Made by a program: the position numbers and the translations under genes
Part shown: piece after piece, positions 8,686 to 16,132 of the stretch
How positions within the stretch are numbered: position 1 is the stretch's first letter
How the letters are laid out: the number at the start of each line of letters is the position of its first letter
NCBI GenBank assembly: GCA_016776605.1
Contig: JADHTB010000008.1
Span: 124,001 to 188,000 of the forward strand
DNA length: 64,000 nucleotides
Direction of reading: 5' to 3'
DNA from: Alphaproteobacteria bacterium
GTDB lineage: Bacteria; Pseudomonadota; Alphaproteobacteria; GCA-2731375
Notes under the pieces: model-generated
Databases searched by the model: none
Told to the model about the DNA's origin: nothing
The model's input: the letters and a program-made list of their open reading frames with translations, nothing else

Positions 8686-10205
8686 GCACCGGCGACTACC
8701 TTCTCGCCCTGGACCAAGGCACCACCTCCAGCCGTGCGATTTTATTTGATCGCCACGGGGTCGCGCGGGCCAGCGCGCAACGGGAACTGCCGCAAATATT
8801 TCCAGGCCCCGGTCTGGTCGAACATGACGCCGGGCAAATCTGGCGCGATACCCTTGCCACGGCCCAGGCAGCCCTGGCCGAAAGCGGTGTTGGAGCGGAG
8901 CAAATTGCCGGCATCGGCATCGCCAACCAACGGGAAACCACGGTTATTTGGCGCCGGGACACCTCGCGGCCGATCCACAATGCTATCGTCTGGCAGGACC
9001 GGCGCACCGCGGCCCATTGCGAACGTCTGCGGCAGTGCGGCGCTGACAAGATGATCCAGGCCCGGACCGGCCTGATTGTCGATCCCTATTTCTCGGCCAC
9101 CAAGATCTCCTGGCTACTGGACAATGTCGCCGGCGCCCGGACAGCGGCCGAGGCGGGAGATTTGGCATTTGGCACCATCGATAGCTGGCTGTTGTGGAAC
9201 CTGACGGGCGGGGCCAGCCATGCCACCGATGCCAGCAACGCATCCCGAACCATGCTGTTCGATATTCACCGCCAATGTTGGGATGAAGAGCTGTGCCAGC
9301 TGTTTGATATCCCCATGGCCCTGTTGCCGGAGGTGCGCGATTGCGCCGCCGATTTCGGGCATACGGCGAAAGATTTGTTTGCGGTGCCCATCGCCATCGC
9401 CGGCATGGCCGGGGACCAGCAGGCCGCCACGGTCGGACAAGCCTGTTTCGCGCCGGGAATGATCAAGGCGACCTATGGCACCGGCTGCTTCGTCATGCTG
9501 AACACCGGCGACGAGGCCGTGGCGTCGCAAAACCGCATGTTGACCACCGTGGCCTATCGCCTGGAAGGCCATACCACCTATGCCTTGGAGGGCAGTATTT
9601 TCGTCGCCGGGGCCGCCATGCAATGGCTGCGCGACGGCTTGGAGTTGATCGATGCGGCGCCCGAATCCGAGGCCCTGGCCAGCGGTCTCGACTCCACCAA
9701 TGGCGTCATCATGGTCCCGGCCTTCACGGGCCTGGGCGCACCTTATTGGGACGCCGAGGCCAGAGGCGCCATATTGGGCCTGACCCGCGATAGCGGCATC
9801 GCCCAGATCGTCCGGGCCGGATTGGAAGCCGTGTGCTATCAGAGCCGTGATTTATTGCTGGCCATGCAGGCCGATGCGAAATCCGCCACGGCATTTGGTG
9901 CTGGCGCCGGACTATCTCTTGACGTATTGCGGGTCGATGGCGGCATGGTGGAGAATGATTGGCTGATGCAGTTTTTATCCGACATTCTGGAGGCCACGGT
10001 CGACCGGCCCGCCGTCACCGAGACCACGGCCCTGGGCGCGGCTTATTTGGCCGGCCTGCAAACAGGCGTGTTCCCCTCGCTGGACGCCATCACGGCCCAA
10101 TGGCGCGGACAGGCCAGCTTCACCCCCGGCATGGCGGCGGAAATGCGGGATCGCCTGTATGCGGCCTGGCAGGCGGCGGTGGCGCGGGTACGCACATTCG
10201 CGTGA
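8682..10205 (+). CDS. glpK: Glycerol kinase
   Basis: ATP-dependent phosphorylation of glycerol to sn-glycerol 3-phosphate (EC 2.7.1.30), FGGY kinase family, cytoplasmic. The start [20 protein letters not shown] is the classical glpK N terminus with the ATP phosphate-binding loop. Further signatures are [26 protein letters not shown], the second phosphate loop [28 protein letters not shown] and the C-terminal adenosine site [27 protein letters not shown] region. At 507 residues it is the family's normal length. It overlaps the upstream protease by four bases. No glycerol facilitator or glpD lies next to it, and a GDPD gene that could feed glycerol phosphate metabolism sits about 26 kb away. 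Confidence 0.96.
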   Translation: MSTGDYLLALDQGTTSSRAILFDRHGVARASAQRELPQIFPGPGLVEHDAGQIWRDTLATAQAALAESGVGAEQIAGIGIANQRETTVIWRRDTSRPIHNAIVWQDRRTAAHCERLRQCGADKMIQARTGLIVDPYFSATKISWLLDNVAGARTAAEAGDLAFGTIDSWLLWNLTGGASHATDASNASRTMLFDIHRQCWDEELCQLFDIPMALLPEVRDCAADFGHTAKDLFAVPIAIAGMAGDQQAATVGQACFAPGMIKATYGTGCFVMLNTGDEAVASQNRMLTTVAYRLEGHTTYALEGSIFVAGAAMQWLRDGLELIDAAPESEALASGLDSTNGVIMVPAFTGLGAPYWDAEARGAILGLTRDSGIAQIVRAGLEAVCYQSRDLLLAMQADAKSATAFGAGAGLSLDVLRVDGGMVENDWLMQFLSDILEATVDRPAVTETTALGAAYLAGLQTGVFPSLDAITAQWRGQASFTPGMAAEMRDRLYAAWQAAVARVRTFA

Positions 10206-10288
10206 ACACCTTGCCTCACGGTATATCCAGCCGCATGTTTTCCCAGTAATCTTGTCGCAAATCCGCCGACAGCCCGCACGGAGACACC

Positions 10289-11071
10289 ATGATCCCAACA
10301 ATTGTTCAACGCATCAGTCTGATATTGACGCTCGTCATCATAGCCGCGCTGCTGCCCATCGCGCCCGCGCTGGCGGCCGATGGCAAAGAGGCACAACAAT
10401 CCACCGATCTGGAACGCAGCCGCATCGAACAGATCATCCGCAATTATCTGTTGGATAACCCGGAATTACTGGTTGAAGTAATGCGCAAATTAGAGGCCCG
10501 GCAAAAGCGCGAGGAAGAGGCCGGCCTGGTTGGCAAAATCATGGCCAACCGCAAGGCCTTGTTCGCTTCCGCGGATGATTTCGTCGTCAACCCGGCGGGC
10601 GCAATTCCAGTGGTCGAATTTTTCGACTACCAATGCGGCTATTGCAAACGTTTCACGCCCATCGTGACGCGGCTTTTAGCGACGGATAAGACCGTACGCT
10701 TTGTATTCAAGGAGTTCCCGATCCTTGGCAAGATGTCGGTGGTCGCCAGCCGGGCCGCCCTGGCCGCCAAAATGCAGGGTAAGTACCAGGCCTTTCATGA
10801 TGCGATGATGGGCCTGCGCCGAGGTCTGACGGAAGCCATGATATATCAGACCGCCACGGACGTCGGCCTGGACATCGACCGCCTGAAAAAAGATATGACC
10901 CGGCCCGAAATCATGCAGACCATACAGGCCAACCGGAAATTGGCCGAAGCCCTGGGCATTCGCGGCACCCCCAGCATTGTGATCGGCGAACAACTGGCCC
11001 CCGGCGCCATCAGTTATGAGCAACTGACAGCGCTGATCGAACAGGCGCGAGCAAGTTGCTCGGTCTGTTGA
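10289..11071 (+). CDS. DsbA family protein, Com1-like thiol-disulfide oxidoreductase
   Basis: Exported thioredoxin-fold protein of the DsbA/Com1 group, which forms or reshuffles disulfides in the periplasm. It has an N-terminal signal peptide (LILTLVIIAALLPIAPALAA), a charged helical linker (about residues 40-90; EVMRKLEARQKREEEAG), then the thioredoxin fold with VVEFFDYQCGYCKRF containing the CxxC active site as CGYC. The helical insertion and the cis-Pro loop GIRGTPSIVIG complete the DsbA pattern. An extra CSVC pair at the extreme C terminus (ARASCSVC) is not a general feature of the family and could be a second redox site. The gene is monocistronic. Confidence 0.88.
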   Translation: MIPTIVQRISLILTLVIIAALLPIAPALAADGKEAQQSTDLERSRIEQIIRNYLLDNPELLVEVMRKLEARQKREEEAGLVGKIMANRKALFASADDFVVNPAGAIPVVEFFDYQCGYCKRFTPIVTRLLATDKTVRFVFKEFPILGKMSVVASRAALAAKMQGKYQAFHDAMMGLRRGLTEAMIYQTATDVGLDIDRLKKDMTRPEIMQTIQANRKLAEALGIRGTPSIVIGEQLAPGAISYEQLTALIEQARASCSVC

Positions 11072-11080
11072 GACTACAAA

Positions 11081-12052
11081 TTAAGCAAAATCGCTATCCC
11101 AGACCGGCTGCAATCCGGCGATGACATCGTCGGACAACGGACCCATGGCGGCGGCCCCAAGGGCTGCTTCCAAGTGGGATAATTCCGCCAGACCCAGAAC
11201 GACGCCGGAGACGCCGGGATGGGCCAAACCAAAGCGCACGGCGGCCTGGGCCCGGCTGCCCTGATCGGGTGCCAGCACCGCGAACAGTTTTTCCGCTCTG
11301 CGCTGTTCCATGGCCACATCGGAGTTCCGGGTGATAGGCATTTCGCGGCCATGGGGCTGGGGATTGGCCAGGGTACCACCGGCGAAAATACGAATATTCA
11401 TGACCGCCACGCCCGCCGCCTGACAATCGGCGATCAGATTTTCGAAATCCGTGGTCGACCACTTCTCCGGCACCGCGCGGCCCGCCGATGGGTTGAGCAG
11501 GTTATAATAAATCTGCGCCGAAGCCACCCGGCCGCTGGCGATCACCTGCTTGCATTGGCCCGGATCGCCCAGTGCGGTAAAGCCGATGTGATCGAACAAG
11601 CCCTGGGCTTTCAACTTGTCCAGGCTATCACAGACCCCGCCGGCGCCGAGCACATGGCTGACATCGAAACCATCCTGGCCCAGGGGATTATGCAATTGAT
11701 ACAGATCCACCCGATCCAGCCCCAGTCGTTTCAAACTGCCAGTCAGGGAAGCTTCGATCTGGCCGGGAATATCGTCCAGGCGGCTGGTATCCAGGCGGAA
11801 TTTCGTGGACAGATATGGCAGCTCGTCCTTTGGCAGTTCCGCCAGCAACCAGCCCAGCGCCTCTTCCGACGCACCGTTCCCGTAACTCTCGGCCGTATCA
11901 ATCCAGTTGATCCCGGCATCCAGAATGCGGCGGATCAAGGCACGCCGGGTATCATCATCGGCGTGGATGACAATGCCGCCGACATAGCCCGCCCCAAGAA
12001 CCAATTCCGAAATTTCCAATCCTGTTTTACCGAACGGTCTGCGTTTCAACAT
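11081..12052 (-). CDS. Aldo/keto reductase
   Basis: NAD(P)H-dependent oxidoreductase with a TIM-barrel fold. The catalytic tetrad is visible: Asp and Tyr in NWIDTAESYGNG, Lys in LSTKFRLD, His in DLYQLHNPLG. The nucleotide-binding Ser/Asn region is near AQIYYNLLNP, and the late motif AQAAVRFGLAHPGVSGVVLG is the usual AKR C-terminal segment. At 323 residues it resembles the D-threo-aldose dehydrogenase-type subgroup, but the substrate is unknown. The start MLKRRPFGKTGLEIS is chosen over the ATG three codons upstream because it gives the standard AKR opening. It is convergent with the DsbA-like gene. Confidence 0.88.
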   Translation of the reverse strand: MLKRRPFGKTGLEISELVLGAGYVGGIVIHADDDTRRALIRRILDAGINWIDTAESYGNGASEEALGWLLAELPKDELPYLSTKFRLDTSRLDDIPGQIEASLTGSLKRLGLDRVDLYQLHNPLGQDGFDVSHVLGAGGVCDSLDKLKAQGLFDHIGFTALGDPGQCKQVIASGRVASAQIYYNLLNPSAGRAVPEKWSTTDFENLIADCQAAGVAVMNIRIFAGGTLANPQPHGREMPITRNSDVAMEQRRAEKLFAVLAPDQGSRAQAAVRFGLAHPGVSGVVLGLAELSHLEAALGAAAMGPLSDDVIAGLQPVWDSDFA

Positions 12053-12205
12053 GCTCACCAATCCCCAATTATTGTTGTCTTGCCCGACAGCAAATCAGAG
12101 CTACGGCCAGGATGCAAATATTCCCTTCGCAAATTACGCTTTGTCCTGGCCCCGCCATGGGGTAGGCATCGCTCAAATAGACCTTCATCATGACGAGGCG
12201 GCACA

Positions 12206-12307
12206 GTGCAGGATTTTTTTGGCCACACAGCCCTTTTGACCGGAGCGGCCGGCGGTATCGGGCTGTGCCTGAACCGCGCCTTCCCGGCCGAGGGCGCTAA
12301 CCGATGA
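12206..12307 (+). pseudogene. Remnant of a short-chain dehydrogenase N terminus
   Basis: A 33-codon frame from a GTG start reads HTALLTGAAGGIGLCLNRAF, an evident SDR Rossmann start (TGxxxGIG), then stops at a TGA that overlaps the ATG of the next open frame. No continuation of an SDR was found in the other frames downstream, so the rest of the gene is missing. It is most simply a deletion remnant fused just before the Gfo/Idh/MocA gene. It could still be translated, and a GAGG lies 8 bases upstream of the GTG. Confidence 0.5.
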
Positions 12308-12321
12308 CGGGGTCGGAAAGA

Positions 12322-13281
12322 ATGCGCGTTGCTGTTGTTGGCGTCGGCCATTTCGGCCGCCTGCACGCGGAAAAATACGCTGCCATGGCGGATGTTGAAC
12401 TGGTCGCGGTCGTCGATCAGGACCAGGCCCGTGGCGAAGAGATTGCAGCCCACCTGGGCTGCCGCGCGCTACAGGACTATCGCCAGTTGGCCGGCCAGAT
12501 TGAAGCGGCATCCCTGACCGTGCCTACCAACCTGCACCATCAGGTGGGCCGCGAGCTGTTGGAAATGGGCATTCATTTACTGGTCGAAAAACCGATCACC
12601 GAGTCCGTCGAGACCGCAAATATCCTGATCTCCGCGGCCAAGGCCCGTGGCCTGACCCTGCAGGTGGGACATCTGGAACGTTTCTCGCCGGCCTATTTTG
12701 CCTTGGCGGAGCGGGTCAGCAAACCGCTTTTCATCGAGGCCAACCGTATCGCGGCCTTCCGGCCCCGGGCGACGGATGTAAATGTGGTGCTGGATCTGAT
12801 GATCCATGACATCGATCTGATCATGGCGCTGGTGCAGTCGCCGCTTATCTCGGTTGATGCAGTGGGCGCGGCGGTGGTTTCGGAACGGGAGGATATCGTC
12901 TCGGCCCGTCTCGGTTTTGCCTCCGGCTGCGCCGCCAATTTGACCGCCAGCAGAGTATCCCTGAAAACCGAACGCAGCATGCGGATTTTTCAACCCGACG
13001 CCTATCTGGTGGCCGATCTGGCCGAACGCAAGGTGACGTTCCGGCGCAAGGGAAAGGGCGAGATGTTTCCCGGCATCCCGAACATCGAGACGGAGGAGTT
13101 CCGTTTCGAAGAGGCGGACGCCCTGGCGAGCGAAATCGCGGCTTTTATCCAGTGCGTGCGCCGGCGCGAAACCCCGGCTGTCACGGGGGAAGCGGGCCGG
13201 AATGCGGTAGAGGCGGCCTTGAAAATTACCGACAGCCTGCAAGCCCATCGCCGCCTGCTGGAACAAAGCGGCGTTATTTAG
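12322..13281 (+). CDS. Gfo/Idh/MocA family oxidoreductase, GnnA-like
   Basis: NAD(P)-dependent sugar or inositol dehydrogenase family. The Rossmann start MRVAVVGVGHFGRLHAEKYA has GxGxxG, and the EKP motif (LLVEKPITES) and HLERFSPAY follow as in the family. The C-terminal alpha/beta domain contains the catalytic HDID (LMIHDIDLIM). The GHFGRLHAEKYA opening resembles UDP-GlcNAc 3-dehydrogenases (GnnA), which in many alphaproteobacteria sit in the lpx cluster and make diamino lipid A; here no lpx gene is adjacent, so this is only a suggestion. The start at 12322 follows GGAAAG; the frame also opens at 12304. Confidence 0.82.
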   Translation: MRVAVVGVGHFGRLHAEKYAAMADVELVAVVDQDQARGEEIAAHLGCRALQDYRQLAGQIEAASLTVPTNLHHQVGRELLEMGIHLLVEKPITESVETANILISAAKARGLTLQVGHLERFSPAYFALAERVSKPLFIEANRIAAFRPRATDVNVVLDLMIHDIDLIMALVQSPLISVDAVGAAVVSEREDIVSARLGFASGCAANLTASRVSLKTERSMRIFQPDAYLVADLAERKVTFRRKGKGEMFPGIPNIETEEFRFEEADALASEIAAFIQCVRRRETPAVTGEAGRNAVEAALKITDSLQAHRRLLEQSGVI

Positions 13282-13292
13282 ACCTGATCTAA

Positions 13293-13311
13293 CCCCGGGC
13301 GGATCCCGGGG
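13293..13311. terminator. Hairpin between convergent genes
   Basis: Perfect inverted repeat CCCCGGG-(5)-CCCGGGG in the 41-base gap between two convergent stop codons. There is no T-tract on either side, so if it terminates transcription it does so without the usual U-run. The motif CCTGCTCTA just after it resembles the edge of the dispersed TAGAGC repeats. Confidence 0.5.
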
Positions 13312-13322
13312 CGAATCCTGCT

Positions 13323-14075
13323 CTAATTGCGGTATTCGGGTTCTTCCTGATCCAGCATGCGCCGCAGGGCGGTGAAATGGCGGTCCGCCAGTTTAGGCAG
13401 CTCCATACCCATTTGCTGGCGCACCCGGTCGCGGACATCTTGCGAAATCGTGCGCAACTTGCCGCCCGTGGAGCGGGCCAGAACCTGGAACTGCGCCGCC
13501 CGCTCCAGATAATACAGATCGTTAAAACACTCGGCCACGCTGGGACCGACGGCCATGACCCCATGGCTTGCCATCATCAACAGGCTGCGGTTGCCCATTT
13601 TATGGGCCAGACGGTCGCCTTCGTCCGCGTCCAGAGCCAGACCCTCGTATTCATCGTCATAGGCTATGCGTTCATCAAACATCAGGGCATTTTGTTCGCA
13701 CATTTCCAGCCGGCCGCCCTCCAGCAGAGTTAAGGCGGTGGCATAAGGTTGGTGGGTATGCATGGCCACCGTCGCCGCCGGGCAGGCCAGATGCACCCGG
13801 CTATGAATATAGAACGCCGTATCCTCAACCTGGTTGTCACCCTCCAGGACAGTGCCGTCCGCGTCGCAGAGCACCAGGGAAGACGCGGTAATTTCGGACC
13901 AATGCCAGCCATAGGGATTGATCAAAAAACGGTCGCCGCGCACCACGCCGTCTTCGCCCGCCACGGCCATGGAGAAATGATTATCGACGCCTTCGTTGAA
14001 GCCAAGCCGCGCCGCCCATCGCAAGGACGCCGCCAAGTCGACCCGCATTTGCCCGATACTCGAATTGCTACCCAA
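13323..14075 (-). CDS. Class II aldolase/adducin family protein
   Basis: Zinc-dependent aldolase/decarboxylase fold of the fuculose-phosphate aldolase and adducin type. Typical elements are NHFSMAV near the N terminus, HSRVHLACPAATVAMHTHQPYATAL with two zinc-type His, the acidic region YDDEYEGLALDADEGDRLA, and MMASHGVMAVGPSVAECFNDLYYLERAAQ with the third His and the family C-terminal helix. A start at TTG 14075 is preferred because a perfect GAGGAGG lies 5 bases upstream; ATGs at 14099 and 14111 are possible, and the frame stays open to 14201. Substrate unknown; members with this exact LERAAQ ending often act on hydroxy-acids or ureido compounds. Confidence 0.82.
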   Translation of the reverse strand: MGSNSSIGQMRVDLAASLRWAARLGFNEGVDNHFSMAVAGEDGVVRGDRFLINPYGWHWSEITASSLVLCDADGTVLEGDNQVEDTAFYIHSRVHLACPAATVAMHTHQPYATALTLLEGGRLEMCEQNALMFDERIAYDDEYEGLALDADEGDRLAHKMGNRSLLMMASHGVMAVGPSVAECFNDLYYLERAAQFQVLARSTGGKLRTISQDVRDRVRQQMGMELPKLADRHFTALRRMLDQEEPEYRN

Positions 14076-14361
14076 AGCTACCTCCTCACAAGACGTCATT
14101 CCAAAAGACATGAATTCGACGCAATGTGCCGTCTTGGCTGGAAAATCGCAATGACCAAGACGCGGCTGCGCAAAGAAACAATTTTTCCCAGGCGGAGACA
14201 TTCAGCCCCGCCGCGGGGCGGCATATCGTCAAAATATATGCATACCGGGGTATTGCGGGGCTTTCTTGAGCCAGAGGCGAGGCAATTTATGTGCAAAACG
14301 GATGGCAAAACGCCGCAGCGCTGGATATGCTGCGGTCAACCAGTTCGGAGCATGCAGCATC

Positions 14362-15918
14362 ATGAAAATATCCAGCACGATCCGCCGCAATATGCAGGTC
14401 AATGGCAACGGTACGGCGACAATCTTCGGGGACCGGCAGCACAGTTGGCTCCAGTTCGGCGAGCGTATCGCCCGGCAGGCGGCGGGTTTGACAAAGCTGG
14501 GATTACAGAGCGGCGACCGGGTGGCGGTTTTATCCCTGAACAACGACCGCTATATGGAGAGTTATTTCGGGGTACCGTGGGGCGGCTTTGTCCTGGTGCC
14601 TATCAACACCCGTCTGGCGCCACCGGAAATTGTCTTCTGGCTGAACGATTCCGGCGCCACGGTGTTGATGGTGGATGAAAATTTCGTCGCCATGTTGCCG
14701 AAAATTCAAGACCAATTGGAAAGCGTCAAACATGTGGTCTTTCTAGGCGATGGTCCGGCACCGCAGGGGATGCTGTCGTTCGAAGGTTTGCTGGACGGCG
14801 TTTCAGCCATGCCGGCATTTGAAAACCAGAGCGAAGACCTGGCTATGCTGTACTACACCGGCGGCACCACGGGGCGCTCCAAGGGCGTTATGTTGAGCCA
14901 GCACAATGTGCTTTACAACGCCCTGCAATTCGCGCCAAAGGTCGGTTATCGCAGCCATTCGGTTTATTTGCACGCCGCACCCATGTTCCATATCGCGGAC
15001 GGCACCTGTACCTACGCCATCGCAACCTCCGCCGGGTCTTCGGTCATCCTTCCCGCGTTCGACCCGGAAGCGGCCTTGCGCGCCATTCAGGAGCACAAAA
15101 TCAGCATCACCATTTGGGTGCCGACCATGGTCAACATGGCGGTGCATTTTCCAGGCGTGGAGGGTTTCGACCTGTCCAGTCTGGTGGACATGATGTATGG
15201 CGCCTCGCCCATGCCCGAAGCGGTGGTTCGCCGCGCCATGCAGGTGATGCCTCATACCCGTTTTCATCACGCCTATGGACAAACAGAATCCGCGCCCATC
15301 CTGACCATGTTAGAGCCTGACCGCCACGTACTGGATCCCGCCATGAGCAAGCTGGGTTCCTGTGGTCAGGCTCTGATGGGTGTGGAATTGAAGATCGTCG
15401 ACGAGGATGACAACGAAGTTTCCGCCGGCACGGTTGGCGAACTCTGCGCCCGCGGAGACAATGTCATGCTGGGCTATTGGCGGCAGCCCGAGTTGACCGC
15501 CCAGGCGCTGCGCAACGGCTGGCTGCACACGGGCGATGGTGCCCGCATGGATGAAGATGGCTTTATCTTTATCGTCGACCGGGTCAAGGATATGATCATT
15601 TCAGGCGGCGAAAATGTCTATTCGGCGGAGGTGGAAAACGCAATTTACCAGCACCCGGCAGTGGCGGAATGCGCCGTAATCGGCATTCCGCACGAAAAAT
15701 GGGGCGAGCAGGTGCACGCCATCATCCGCCGGCACGAGGGCCAGAATGCGGATGAACAAATGATCATGGACCATTGCCGTACCCTGATCGCCGAATTCAA
15801 ATGCCCCAGATCCGTTGAATTCCGCACCGATCCCCTGCCTCTTTCGGGCGCCGGAAAGATTTTGAAGACCACCTTGCGGGAACCTTTTTGGGCCGCCCAG
15901 GACAAGTCTGTGAATTGA
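14362..15918 (+). CDS. Acyl-CoA synthetase (AMP-forming), long-chain-fatty-acid--CoA ligase type
   Basis: ANL-superfamily adenylating enzyme that activates a carboxylic acid to its CoA thioester via an acyl-AMP. Motifs in order: the P-loop YYTGGTTGRSKGVMLS, MFHIADG, the substrate/AMP site YGASPMPEAVV, HAYGQTESAP, the hinge region WLHTGDGARMDEDGFIFIVDR, MIISGGENVYSAEVE and the C-terminal catalytic lysine in GAGKILKT. At 518 residues it is of normal length. The ATG at 14362 gives the conserved N terminus; an upstream extension of 32 codons lacks family similarity. No dedicated neighbour defines the acid, but two acyl-CoA dehydrogenases and a CoA-transferase are encoded downstream in the window. 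Confidence 0.9.
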   Translation: MKISSTIRRNMQVNGNGTATIFGDRQHSWLQFGERIARQAAGLTKLGLQSGDRVAVLSLNNDRYMESYFGVPWGGFVLVPINTRLAPPEIVFWLNDSGATVLMVDENFVAMLPKIQDQLESVKHVVFLGDGPAPQGMLSFEGLLDGVSAMPAFENQSEDLAMLYYTGGTTGRSKGVMLSQHNVLYNALQFAPKVGYRSHSVYLHAAPMFHIADGTCTYAIATSAGSSVILPAFDPEAALRAIQEHKISITIWVPTMVNMAVHFPGVEGFDLSSLVDMMYGASPMPEAVVRRAMQVMPHTRFHHAYGQTESAPILTMLEPDRHVLDPAMSKLGSCGQALMGVELKIVDEDDNEVSAGTVGELCARGDNVMLGYWRQPELTAQALRNGWLHTGDGARMDEDGFIFIVDRVKDMIISGGENVYSAEVENAIYQHPAVAECAVIGIPHEKWGEQVHAIIRRHEGQNADEQMIMDHCRTLIAEFKCPRSVEFRTDPLPLSGAGKILKTTLREPFWAAQDKSVN

Positions 15919-16132
15919 ACCTGACAAGCCGCCAGCGGACCAGTCTCTAAGATGCATTAAATTGCATAACCAGAGATTTACGCGTAGTTTTCCGCCATTT
16001 TATTAACGTTACGCATGGATTTTTAGGGAAAAATTAATCAACCCTTGCCAATATAGGTTCGAGTGATCCGGCTTTCGCAGCTCCCAGAGGCTAACAAGCG
16101 AATATCGTGATTGCGGGGACAGGAGAGGGCGT

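Noticed and set aside
11219..12193. Plus-strand open frame of 324 codons
   Set aside because: Antisense to a full aldo/keto reductase with intact catalytic tetrad; no family similarity in the reverse frame.
13749..14678. Plus-strand open frame of 309 codons spanning the aldolase and ligase starts
   Set aside because: Covers antisense of the aldolase and an alternative frame of the ligase; GC-rich codon artefact.
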